Positions 1 through 10,900 of a stretch of DNA of 64,000 nucleotides are shown piece after piece (position 1 is the first letter of the stretch; every line of letters begins with the position of its first letter). The notes beneath the pieces were generated by a model. The model was not told the origin of the DNA. It searched no databases and worked only from the letters and a program-made list of their open reading frames with translations. The position numbers and the translations under genes are program-made. The DNA comes from Whitmania pigra (taxonomy: Eukaryota > Annelida > Clitellata > Hirudinida > Haemopidae). The stretch covers positions 82,501 through 146,500 of the forward strand of contig JAJTWR010000080.1 in the NCBI GenBank assembly GCA_021613335.1. Reading direction: 5' to 3'.

Positions 1-284
1 TAACTTGATGCGTTTACAAGGGTGTCTCAATTATTTAAAGTATGTAAATGATTGTGGCAAATGAAATATAAAATATTGAGTAATTATTTAGTTTTTAAGT
101 CTCGATCGCTAAGCGGTAATGAAATCAGTGCAGGTGTTTAGTTTGATTTGCTTGACTGTCATACAGCATGTATTGATCAACATTGGAAAAGGAGAAATAG
201 TATCAGGTAAAACAATTTCTCGAATTAAATATATCATAAATTAAACATTAAATGTAATTAGTAATTAAGTTGATCAATTCAGTG

Positions 285-482
285 CCATAAGCATTGCGTC
301 AGAGGGCTTGTTGAAACAATTTACATAGCGCTCCTTCCCAACGGACCTTAATCAAATAAATAAATAAATAACAAGAGCGCTGGCGGCAGTGCAACCTGGG
401 TTTCGAACACGACACATTGCGACTGTTGCCATTACCGCTATATGCAGGCACATAATTCCATTCCACCTACGTGCATGCCATA
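285..482 (-). mobile_element. tRNA-derived SINE, interrupted copy
   Basis: This is a copy of the SINE family that recurs through the window, reading on the minus strand. It keeps the B-box-like core (reverse complement of gggtttcgaaca near 398-409), the GCGCT-rich body and the acatagcgctccttccc 3' part. The body is broken near 347-374 by an AAAT-type simple repeat. The tRNA head is degraded and merges into the AT-rich repeats that follow. Confidence 0.6.
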
Positions 483-767
483 GGATCAGCTTTATTTCCA
501 TTCGCAAATAATTTCCATTACGATTCTAATTCCATTATTATTTGACAAATAATTTCTATTTCTATTCTAATTCCACTAAAAGTTCTAAAAATTTTCATTC
601 GATTCTAATTACAATTGCTGAAATAATTTGTAATTCCATTTTCAATATTTTCGTTTTCCTTTACAGCATTTTCAAAAGTTGAAATGATTATAAAAGCATC
701 CTTAAATCTTAAAGTAAGACAGAAACAACTACAAATACTATTAAACATTTATTGCAACAGTTAGTCA
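483..767. repeat. Degenerate TTCTAATTCCATT-type repeats, left flank of hAT remnant
   Basis: AT-rich DNA made of imperfect repeats on the theme aataatttctatttctattctaattccatt. The same motif family reappears at 1261-1490 on the other side of the transposase remnant. It is best explained as subterminal repeats of that element. No gene is seen here. Confidence 0.45.
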
Positions 768-1211
768 AAATGAGTTTAGTTTGAGGAAAGCTCTCATCTC
801 CAAGGACGCATTCGGTTGCGTCGTCCCATAGTCAGGATGCCGCAGAAAGAAAATATCCGCTCCACATATGCCTGAGAAGCTGGTGCTGATAATAAGTCTT
901 GGGCTAACTCATACAATTTACTTAAAAACGTAACGAGTAGTCTTCTCTTTCCAGAAATTTATAGCATCATTATGTTCTTCTTCTATTATATCAGCTAGAT
1001 ATTTATTGAGCTGATTAAGCACAGTGCCTCATTTGTTGATACAGCTAATACTCACAGCAATTGTACTAGACTGAATCTTAATTGTCACAAATTTAAACTT
1101 CTTCAATGAAGTCCGAGTCGGAAGTGAGAGTGACGATGCAGATGCATCACCAGAACCCAATACATGAACTGCATGAACTGAATCTTCCTTGCTTTCACAA
1201 ACAGTTGCCAT
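768..1211 (-). mobile_element. Degenerate hAT-family transposase, C-terminal dimerisation region
   Basis: The minus strand encodes pieces of the hAT C-terminal dimerisation domain: LNKYLADII, then DAINFWKEK, then LLSAPASQAYVERIFSFCG and LTMGRRNRM, then LEMRAFLKLN. The patterns xxFW, SAxAS..ER.FS..G and RRNR are characteristic of hAT transposases. The pieces lie in different frames and are separated by stops: TGA ends the upstream 60-codon stretch near 1029, and further stops lie near 910. This is therefore a dead fragment, not a gene. It is flanked on both sides by related degenerate repeats. Confidence 0.7.
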
Positions 1212-1260
1212 GTTTTAGAAAAAATATACCGGTAGTTGACTGAAATGTTTGAGTTAAATC

Positions 1261-1490
1261 GAATTGACTTCAAAAATAATTTCTATTTCTCATTATAATT
1301 CCATTTTACAAAATAAATTCTACTTCTCATTCTAGCTTCATTTTAAATTAAAAAATAATTCCCACTTCTCATCCTAATTTCATTTTTTTGTGCAATTTCC
1401 ATTCCTATTCCTAATTCCATTCTCAAATTTTAATTACCATTATCGAGAAAAAATATTTTCTATTTCAATTCCTATTTCAATGACCATTAA
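1261..1490. repeat. Degenerate TTCTCATTCTAATTCCATT repeats, right flank of hAT remnant
   Basis: About six imperfect units of roughly 35 bp, each resembling aataatttctatttctcat followed by tataattccatttta. They mirror the repeats at 483-767, so the transposase remnant sits between two related repeat tracts. Confidence 0.45.
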
Positions 1491-1498
1491 TGGAAATG

Positions 1499-1738
1499 TC
1501 ACTGAATAGGATGCTGTATATGGGAACGGATTCCGGAGAGAATGAGTCTTTTAAGCAGTTTCGACGTAGTAGAGAGATTAAAGACAGGTCTGTAATTGTC
1601 AGGCGAGCTTGGGTCAAGGCTTGGATGTTTTATGAAGGGGAGGACCTGGACACTCTTGAAGATGGAAGGAAAAGTGCCAGTGCTGGAAGAAAAGTTTGCT
1701 AGTTTAGAGAGAAATGGGGATAGAATTAAGTAGGCCAA
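1499..1738 (-). mobile_element. LINE reverse transcriptase fragment (CR1/L2-like)
   Basis: A minus-strand open stretch contains the RT hallmarks STGTFPSIFK, VLPFIKHPSLDPSSPDNYRP and STTSKLLKRLI. These correspond to the region around the NYRP(I/V) motif of non-LTR reverse transcriptases, where 'K.A.V.P..KK...D...NYRPIS....SK..E' is conserved. It is truncated on both sides, ending at a TGA after HIQHPIQ, with no endonuclease or catalytic YxDD region. It is a dead fragment. Confidence 0.75.
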
Positions 1739-1862
1739 GTTTCAAATTGGCTTAGCATCTACAGGCTTGGCTTAGGAGGTGCAGCTTGAAGAGAGTGTTA
1801 CAGCGGACTCGTCGAGAGCTCCATATTTTATGAGAAAATAATTTTTTCAAACTTCTGCTGAG

Positions 1863-3404
1863 CTGGGAAAAAGACATAAGTTTTTCTCGAGTATATGAAA
1901 CGGGAGCCATAAAAATTAAAACGGTTTCTATTGTAATCAACGAGATTCGGTTCGTTTCCCCAACTTGTATGGATTTCATGATTTACTGTTTTTCAAATAT
2001 TCTTACTCTTATCTCTGTCTTGTTAATAAAATAAATATTAATATAAACATTATTAATAATATAAATAGTATTATCATTAGTTTACATTTTAGTGCGTGAT
2101 TCTGGATATAACTTCAATATTTCTTGGACCCCTGCACGCCTTGTGAACGGAAATAATTACACGTTAAACATATCCACAGATGGAAAAAGTTGTTTATTAT
2201 TATTAATTTAAATATAAATTTAATTTACAGAAAACAAATTTTATTAACAATTCTAGATCTGACTGTTGATAAGTTGAACTTCTGCATTCAAATACAAATT
2301 GACACCTTGAATCAGATCTTTTTTGACGACTGTATTGATACAACGTGCAATACTTTGAAGGAAAACATTACTCCATTGTTTCCAAAGATTGAGGATCAGA
2401 CATGTCCCTTCACATTAAGACGTGAAAATTTTATATTAATTTATTTCATGTATTTAATGTATTAAATATAAATCCATAAAAATTGCTTAACAGTCCAAAC
2501 TTGTCTTTCAATTTGTTCTAGCGATTTTATTGAGTTAGCAATTTTAGGTTTCTATATAAAGAGTTACAAGTTGTTATTTATTAACAAAAATATGAAATAT
2601 CAAACTTTTCAAAAATTCATAACTATTATTAATTGTGTTTATTTAATATTTTCAGGTATTCAAATAAGTTTTAATACTATCATCGATGATTGGGTGCCGT
2701 TGATTGCAGTAAGCGAACAACTTGTATATGTTTGCATAAAACTATTAATAAATTAATATTTATTCAATTATTAATTTTAATTATTACAATTATTTATAAA
2801 TTTAGCAAAACTTTATTCGTTCATTAAACATCCTTAATTTAATTGTTTGGGTCAAATTAAGTTTTTTTCCTTTCTATGTCTGGGGGCTATATCTGTAAAA
2901 TAATGAAAAATAATAAAGATATATAAATAAAAATGTAAAAATATGAAATAAAAAAAGCCCATAAAATTTTATCTAGTTACTGCCGTTAATTCTAAAACGT
3001 AACTCTTAACTAACAATTAAATAGCTGATCATGAAAAGATCAAAAATGAATAAAAACGTAATCTAATAACTTCAAGTTATATCAATATATCAATAATGTG
3101 TTCTAATGAGGAGATTTGGCAGTTTAAATAATAAGACATTTGCTGGCGACATCTTCAACCACCCAGAAGGGTAAAAAATTCAAATGATCAACATATCAAG
3201 ATCATCAAAAGTCGATATGTAGTCAATGTACCCTAATTTACAGGGAAATTTCAATTTCACATTTAACGTGACACTTACCAATCCTAACAGAACTGTCATC
3301 AAAGGAATAGGTATTTTTTATATTTTTTTTTACCTTTTGTCAAAAACTGGTTATTTCAAAATCAATTCATTTGATTAATTGCAGGGAACATCTTGATGGA
3401 TTGA
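1863..3404 (+). CDS. Fibronectin-III-like gene, 3' part (short exons)
   Basis: I assembled this from small exons: 1863-1966, 2093-2188, 2257-2421, 2656-2708, 3244-3310 and 3385-3404 (TGA). Every junction has GT-AG ends and the phases agree (1, 1, 1, 0, 1). The first two exons join into a fibronectin-III-like segment: EIRFVSPT, then LRDSGYNFNISW, then NYTLNIST and LTVDKLNFCIQI. The Trp after NIS and the spaced Tyr residues fit the FN3 core. The rest is Cys-containing with several N-glycosylation sequons (NIS, NYT, NIT, NFT, NVT, NRT), suggesting an extracellular or secreted protein. I found no start codon or signal peptide; at least one upstream exon would be needed, and that region is transposon-derived. 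It could be a decayed or partial gene. The gene is not identified. Confidence 0.45.
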
Positions 3405-4006
3405 AAATCAGACAGAGTAAACGTAGTAAAATTTTGAACAAGGGAATGATAAGACAGTAAAATGGCACATTAATTAACCCAATGAATATATTTTTGCTAT
3501 TTTTCAATCTGCCAATTGTTAACATTAATATTAATAATAAATAAATATGTTATATGGAATTAAATTAAGTAATGGCAAGCAATCGAGCAATAAATATAAT
3601 ACTTTCAAACTGATTTTAGAACCAACACGATAATTTAATTTTAAATATTTTACAATTTACCGCTTTCAATTTCAATCTTACATTAAATTTATTTAATCAA
3701 GATTAAAATCAAGATATGAGTGCTTAAAATGTGTTCATTAATTTGTATTTACATGACATCTCTTTGTGAGCAAGAGCCTATCTTCGCCTTATGTTCACAA
3801 ATTTATTAAAGTTTGTTAAAGTAAGGCGATTTTCAATTATTTAAACAAAGGTTAAATGCCAAAACAAAAAATAAAAATAACTAAACTGGTTTAATGTTAT
3901 CGAAAGCTTTCCTAAACTTTTTATTTTTTAATGTTCTTATTCTTTTTAAAGAAATTATATATTTTTTAAAGCAAATCAGATCATAAATGGATTCTTTACT
4001 TTAGAC
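3405..4006. other. AT-rich intergenic region
   Basis: Very AT-rich DNA between the 3' ends of the FN3-like gene and the kinesin-like gene. It presumably holds their 3' UTRs and poly(A) signals. No further coding signal is seen. Confidence 0.6.
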
Positions 4007-5973
4007 CTACTGCAGTAAACTACCTATGTACATCGATCTACCATTGTCTTTTTGTACCTGTACTCGATTAATCAAACTTCTCAAACGTGCTTCTCTTTGC
4101 TTATTCATTTCTTTTGTTTCCTGCTTTTTCAAGTTCATTCTACGAATTCTTTCCTCCCTCAGTCTCTTCGATCTTTCATGTCTGCACATTTTCAGCAGAT
4201 CACAGCCGTAGTTGATGCATCCTTCCTTGCACTGGAATGAGGCTTCATCAGGTTGTTCTGCAATTTTAGAAAATGGATCAAATGTCCTCTTCTCTGCCAT
4301 TTTGACTTCTGTGGTGTCAATAATTATGTCATTGGTTTCTTCTTCCAATATAGATGAGAGTTGTGTGTGCTTAAATTGGACAAGAGATTTGTCATTTACC
4401 AGCAATATTTTGATTGCCATTCGTAGTTCATCGGGTGCCATACTGCAAAGTGATCCCTGTAAACCGAGTTTTAGTTGAAGAGAATTTTTTGATTGAGTTT
4501 CACATTTATGTGAATGCTTGTAATTGTGACATGCTTCTTTGATGAGCGAGCTTTTTCGAACTTCTAATAATTTTCTAAAGTGTTCGTTTCTCGATCTACC
4601 ACAAATAAAACTATCATCCGAAACGTCTACGCATCGATTGTGGTATATGTGGTCTCCCAATTCTAAATATCTTGTCACTTCTGGTTCGTTTGCGCAGTGC
4701 ACAAAGACATTGAATATTACGCAACACTGGCAATTTTTGTTGGTCGGGTTAAAGCTGGATTGAAGAATGTCATAGATAATTTTGGACCTGTAGAGAAAAA
4801 TAAAAAATTTTTTATTAATGAGTTTAAATTACCATTTGTTATATATTTTTAGAGCTGTTTATCTTATCGTAAAATGTAATAAAATTTGAACGTACTCTAA
4901 GCGATAATTTGGTTCACAAGCACATCTCTTCAGTGCATCTTCGAGGCAGGACAAAATTGGTCTGTCCACAAGCTGTTCCTTGAGGATCTTTTTTTGATCT
5001 TTTTGAGGTTCGACAACGGTTATGAGATGAAGCTTACTCGTCATTCTTTCAGAAACTCTTGCATCACGCTTGGTTACGTAAAGAGTTACCATCAAACTCG
5101 AATTACATGTCACTCCTAAGCACGCCTTCTCCAATAATTCTAAAGTCTTTTGGGCAGATCGAACTTCGATCTTAGTCAGATCACTCTTACTTTCAAAGAT
5201 TCCTTTCATGTTTTTCGATAACAAATCGTTGACACAGGTGCATTCATTCAAAACCTCGAGTATCGCAATTTCAACGTCGTATTTGACCAGTATACGGCTC
5301 TTGATCTGGTCAATGTGCTCGAATAAGCGCTTAACAGAGTATGTAACTAAGGGTGGAGTGGCATTGAAATCCTTGAGATTGTAGTTGTGATAACTCACAA
5401 TGCAGCCGTCGATACCTGCGAGAAGACCAATTAAGATGTTTGGACATGCTGTGATGTAGATGTCCTTCTGAAATGAAATTGAGAAGAGAAATATTAGTTA
5501 CATGAGTAAAATGACAGCGAATAACAGACAATAACAGATCCTCATCAACTTTGAAAAGAAAAAAAAACTTTTGAAAACTTACTTCGTTGGTCTCGGGTGG
5601 ATAAACTCCGTCAAACTGATAACTGTGATGCTTCCTTAAAATGGAATATGCCGTTTTTGCAATACCTTTGGTTGGGTCTATTTCTATGTTCGAAATCTTT
5701 TTCTTTGTATCCCCAAATTTTTTGAGTATCAGATACACCTAGAAATATTAGAAATTACAAAATTAAATTACAACTACCAACATAAATTCATACTATGATT
5801 CTAATCTTGATAAGTCATTATAAAAACAGAATGAAAATGAGAGTTACCTGATTCTTAAGCACTTGTTGAACGTATTTGCATGCCTTGAAATACCGGTCTG
5901 ATTCATTAACAGTTTGAGGACAAGCGGTTGTTTGTTCCCTCCTCCTCTTGAGTGGGTTTAATGTAAAAACCAT
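4007..5973 (-). CDS. Divergent kinesin-like protein lacking a functional P-loop
   Basis: Four exons on the minus strand (5973-5848, 5738-5583, 5467-4896, 4787-4007) give 544 aa. ATG at 5973 is preceded by an in-frame TAA. Exon phases close (0, 0, 2). The kinesin motor fold is recognisable: SYQFDGVYPPETNEKDIY and GIDGCIVSY match the strands before the P-loop, SKLHLI matches the strand before switch II, and RLESKIIYDILQSSF matches the 'Y..SKLT.LLQ.SLGG' segment. The catalytic motifs are gone: GQTGSGKT is replaced by HNYNLKDF (about residues 121-128), SSRSH by CNSSLMV (215-221), and DLAGSE by TVVEPQ (244-249). The C-terminal tail (about 485-535) is Arg/Lys/Glu-rich and may form a helix or coiled coil. 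It resembles non-ATPase kinesins such as KIF26/VAB-8 in concept, but I cannot assign an orthologue. A microtubule-binding or scaffold role is inference. Confidence 0.8.
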
Positions 5974-6427
5974 TTTATGTTACAAGTAGAAGCAAATATT
6001 TTCAAACTAAGTTGTCATTAAGTATTTTCTAGAATTTAGAAGTACTGATAAATGTAATTCATAATAATCAAATTGTTTTACGTTTTTTGAGATGTAACAC
6101 GCCTTACCTGCCGAAAGACTACGTAAATATGTCTTTTTAAATTTAATTGCAAAATAAATTTAATTAATAATGTTTACAAATCATTTATTATTTATACAAT
6201 TAAAATTAATATCTAATTAAACTTATATTACCAATATTTTATTCTTAGGTAGTTTTAAAAAGTATTTTGAAAATCACATTTGATTGTTATTGAAAAAACT
6301 GTTATTTAAATTGTTGAATGATCAATGTAACACCGGCGTTCACTCCCGTAATATGATATTTGGAAACATTATTTAAATCAGATACATATAAGATTGATAA
6401 TGATTGATAATGTCACTGATGACTCAT
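5974..6427. promoter_or_regulatory. Upstream region of the kinesin-like gene
   Basis: AT-rich sequence 5' of the minus-strand kinesin-like gene. It should contain that gene's promoter and 5' UTR, but I recognise no specific element. Confidence 0.3.
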
Positions 6428-6617
6428 TTATTGTAATTGTAACTTCATTTATATAGCGCCATATGCATAGCGTCAGAGGCGCTTCTTGTAACCATTTATA
6501 TAGCGCTCCTTCCCAAGGTCGCTGGCGGCAGTGCAGGCTGGGTTTCGAACACGACACATTACAACTGTTGCCATTACCGCCGCATGCGGGCAAGTAACCC
6601 ACTCGGCTAACCTACAC
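6428..6617 (-). mobile_element. tRNA-derived SINE (best-preserved copy)
   Basis: Read on the minus strand, the element starts with a tRNA-like head carrying an A box (TTAGCCGAGTGGGTT, matching TRGYNNARNNG) and a B box (GTGTTCGAAACCC, matching GTTCRANNC) about 45 bp further on. A GCGC-rich body follows, containing AGGAGCGCTATATAAATGG, then a second GGCGCTATATAAATG near the 3' end. The spacing and boxes are those of an RNA polymerase III internal promoter, so this is a tRNA-derived SINE rather than a protein gene. The 74-codon open frame across it is fortuitous. Confidence 0.8.
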
Positions 6618-7067
6618 GATTTATGTTTCATATCTCCGCACACCATTCAATTCTCAAAGCGCATTTTCCACTCTTTAAAGCGACATAGATAATCTTTTTT
6701 GCTGAAATGAGCGTCAGTTGCTTGAACGTATTTTTCTGAACTTTGCCTTTCAGACTGAAATCTTTTCAATGGTGATTTTGGTTTTATCGCCAGATATCGG
6801 AGGAAGCCATATCGGAGCTTAAGGGGAAGCTAAGTTATTAAGGTGACATGAAGTGTCGCCAAAACAGTGACAGCGTCAAATGCTTGGTCATGTTGGACGC
6901 AGAAGTTTTGAAAACAGCTTCTGATTCGCTTAGTGCCACTCATTCAAGATGATCTTAGATTAGATCGAACACATTCGATATTTTCAGGTATTTTTTGTTT
7001 TCAGCCGATTTGTTGAGTGCCTTATGTATCCGAAGAGGATGTGAAGACTTCTTAATCGATCCAGCAA
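6618..7067. other. Intergenic DNA between SINE copies
   Basis: Unassigned sequence of slightly higher GC than its surroundings. The motif gagtgccttatgtatccgaa near 7016-7035 also precedes the SINE at 37.2 kb and appears alone near 44.48 kb, so it probably belongs to the same repeat family. No gene is seen. Confidence 0.4.
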
Positions 7068-7200
7068 TTATATAGCGCCCCTACTCGAGGGCGCTCCCTG
7101 GCGGTGCGAGTTTGGTTGCTAACACGACACGTAACTGGTGTTGCTTTCGCCGCCGTTCGCAGACATGCAACCTCTGAGCCAACTCGCAAGCAATAGGCGT
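7068..7200 (-). mobile_element. tRNA-derived SINE, second subtype
   Basis: On the minus strand this copy shows an A box (TTGGCTCAGAGG) and a degraded B box (GTGTTAGCAACC), then CGCACCGCCAGGGAGCGCC and GGGGCGCTATATAAT. It shares a subtype with the copies near 12.6 kb and 37.3 kb, with 'GGCTCAGAGGGT' heads and 'CGGCGGYGAAAGCAACA' between the boxes. This differs from the 'TAGCCGAGTGG' subtype at 6.4 kb. Confidence 0.75.
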
Positions 7201-7934
7201 TCTGGTTTATATGGCTTTCAGAGCATTTTCAACCAATTCACAACCGACTTATATTCGATGCTTTAGCGCGACTCTTTTAATTATGCTGCACTCTTCGACC
7301 TCACATTTATTCTGATTAGTCGGAATAATTTCGACAAGGAATGTTCAAGCTTAACGCTTAAACTGCTTGAAAATGTGTTAATGGGCCATGCAAATTAGGA
7401 TAGGGTGGGCCTATAACTTTTGAAATTAACAAGATGTAGATTAGATGTATTTGCTATACAAATATGATACATTAAATTTGATGAAAAGTGTTTCCTAATA
7501 ATACTAAAAATGTAAATATGATTTCGCAATGAATAATTTATGGTATTAAAAATTGAATCTTTGAAGTTAATATTGACTAACATTTTATAATAAATAATAA
7601 TTTTATTGGACATCAAACTTTAAATAAACAGAATAAGAAGAACTTATACAACGTCTAGAATGTCCCATACATAGTTTGGACACAGACCATTCAATTGTGT
7701 ATAATAATCCTGTCAAATTGAAAACAATTTTGCACGGGGAAGGAATTTATTAGGCCGCTAACTTTCATTTCACAAATCCAAATTGAGGCAAACAAGCGTC
7801 ACTAAACAGGCTTTTCAATCAAATTGGAAGAAATACTTGAGGTCAAAGACCTGAAATCAATACCCGAATAGTGCTACAAGTGTTAAGTACTGATTTTTTA
7901 AAGAAAATTCTTGATTGACAAAAGTTTGTAGATA
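7201..7934. other. Intergenic DNA, 3' flank of receptor phosphatase A
   Basis: AT-rich sequence downstream of the minus-strand phosphatase gene A, probably including its 3' UTR. I see no other coding or repeat structure. Confidence 0.5.
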
Positions 7935-10900
7935 TCAACGCTGCTCTCTTTCTACTTCATAATCACTGGAACGCACAAAAGCATAATTTCCAAAATCTTC
8001 GATGCATGCCAGGGCCATCTCATACAGAAAACTGTACTGTTCCTAAAAACATTTAAAGTTGAATATATTTATTTGCATCTGCAAAAAATCGAAGTTAATG
8101 GAAATATTGCTTATATAACCGAATTGGATATGAATAAACTTTTTTAGCCTCTGTCATTTTATAAGGAGTACTTGGCTGAGCAGGATAGTTAATATGACAC
8201 ATTGCAGCTGTTGCCAGGAACGTAACACATTTAGCAGACCCTCATTCACAATATTGTCTTTATTACAAATAATAAAAGTTAAATTACATTAAGCCAAAAG
8301 CATCTTAATTTTTCTCATCACATACTAAAATAATAAAACGAATCCTTATTTTAATGGCAGAAACTAAAAAGATTAATTCAAACTTCAAATTAATTGGTTA
8401 CATAATCGATTCGATTGCGTTGAAATCAAACCTGAATAGGAATGGCTTCAGGTCTGCTAGCGAGTACATATCTGCAGGCCAAAAATGGATCAACGGTTTC
8501 ATCCAATAGTATCATATCGGTCATGAGCATAGAAGCTGCTGCGAGACCACTCCGACTACTGCCGTTTCTTAAAATCAGCCAATTTAATAAAATGTCATAA
8601 TATGTCATCATATGTCATCACAAATTATAATTATGAATTGTGTGTTTGGTATATTAAAAAGTGAACAATTTTCTTGAACTCACAAACATTGCAGAACAGT
8701 TCTCCTGTTGCAATTTAATAATTGTTTTAAAATCTTTTGAAATTGATGTTTATTTGCAGGTACTTGAGAATGTTCGGGCCATAAACTCTTTAGCACATGG
8801 TATTGAATTACTTCTTTTGTCTTTTCTTCCTGGTAATTCAAATGTATTCTTAGATTTCATCAGATTTAAAGTCTCACTTATTTTATCATGAATGTAATTG
8901 TTGATCATAAATGCAGGTTGGCCGAATGGGTTGCATTACTATATTAATATATGCGCAAATGGCAGCAGTTGGAATGCATCCTGTTTAAAATCCTGCCTGC
9001 ACTGCTACAAGCGCCTTTTGGGAAGGAGCGCTATCTAAATGGTTATAAGAAGCGCCTCTGACTATTTAAAATAAATATATTTCCATAAATCAGCGCTATA
9101 TCGTTTTATTATATCTTTAAAAATATTAATTAATTTTATTATGAAATAGAAGATATTTATTTGATGAGATATTTAATCAAAGTAGCATCCGTTTTATTTT
9201 AGGTTTTATTTTAATGTTGCTTGAAATTTCTAAACATTATTCCTTAGTTTTTACACTCACCTGGTCATTGGCACTATTCATTAAAAGGAATTTGCGAACT
9301 ATATAGTAGTCGTTTGGCTTCTCTTCCATGGTTAAACAAATCGTCAGTGTGTCAAAAACAATGGCGTTATTTTCTGGCCAGTAAGTTGTATATGTCTGTA
9401 AAAATTGCTAAACAATTAGTTGCTACTATTTGTAATACTACAAAGTAATTGAAATACCAAAAACCAAATAAAACTATATATTTGTTTAAGTTTTGTAATA
9501 ATAGATTTCAGATATTTGAATTTTTCAAAAAACCGCAACAGAAAAGAACTTAGAAACTCCTACCGCGGAGCTAACCGCTAAGGGAATCATCAGAGGAGTG
9601 CCCCCGTCATCAAACGTTTCGGCCCAAACTCCTGACGTTCTCGAGGGGTGGGCCACACACCCGTTGATCAGGCGGGTGTCCCTGTCGGTGAAAACCCTAC
9701 CTATCCGACTTCATCGCAACGCACCACACGTTATATGATGATCGATGAAATTCACGACGACCTTTTCGAAAAACCGCAACAGTTTGAAGCCATTAACTAG
9801 GAAGGCAAATTACAAAAAAAAGCCGCGTTTGAAAAATTACTTATAAACTCAAAGTTTCATAGCAAATGCAAACGTTGTTCAAGATGCCTACTTTGTCGTC
9901 TTCCAAGAGAAGAACTTGTCTGAGATCGTGCTCCCAAAGCATGTGCCAGAAGTCAGACTTTGTTTCAGGCAGTGGTATTTGTGTGAGAACGTGGGCAATT
10001 GAAGTCTTGTGACACTTATTTTAATTATGCAATTTTAAATAGAAACTAAATTTAATAAATTGGTTAACATAAAACCTCATGTAACAAACCTCAGTAATAA
10101 ACCATTTGGCAAATGAAAATTATAAAATATTAATATGATCCTTTGATTACTTGTATTGAGACAGCGTTGATGTATCCAGTGCAATTGGATCCACCCGTAA
10201 CACAAAGTCTGTGGTCATCAACTGATTAAATAAGCATGTTTTCAAAAAAATTAAAGAAATGGCCCGTTAAGAGTAATAGAAAAGCATTACAAGAAACAAT
10301 GGCTTTGTTGCGGTTCTTCGAATAATTCAAAGTTCTATAACCTTCAGATGTTTTTGTATGGCTGATCTGAGTAACTTTCTTTAAAACCTTAAATGGCAAT
10401 TCACTTGAATGAATTAAAGAATTGGTTAAAGATTATCACGTTATTTGATATAATATTTATTCGGATGTCCATTCGTTTGTCTAGTGTTATATGCAGATAT
10501 TTAATTTGTAATAAGTTAATATTCCGAGTCATAAATTATGAAATAATAAAACCTTCTGCTTAATTATAAGACCAAGTAGCTACAACATTACCTGAAACAA
10601 CTTTGCACTTTCTTCCATTATAAGAGAGGTCACATTTGAAGTTGTCTGTGTGGACTGTTGGGTTATAAAAACGTTAAATTTTCTTATAAAATCACCGCAG
10701 TGTATTCTGGTTTTCAGAATCATGCTTGCTTCTGCGACGGTCTTATATATGAAGAGGTATTGTTTCTTAAACAAAAAGTTAACTTAAGATTATGATGCAG
10801 TTGGCAACATAATTGTACTACTTTGTTCTGAACCATGAGCATCCTTTGAAGTCTCAGATCTTTGACGCATTTATAAACTGATACTTTTCCTTCCAGTTCT

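Noticed and set aside
3124..3170. Possible extra exon (NNKTFAGDIFNHPEG) in the FN3-like gene
   Set aside because: Its only open phase does not match the flanking exons, while direct joining of 2708 to 3244 keeps the frame.
6378..6602. 74-codon minus-strand frame (MGYLPACGG...)
   Set aside because: It is contained in a SINE with pol III boxes. Similar frames recur in other copies with different breaks.
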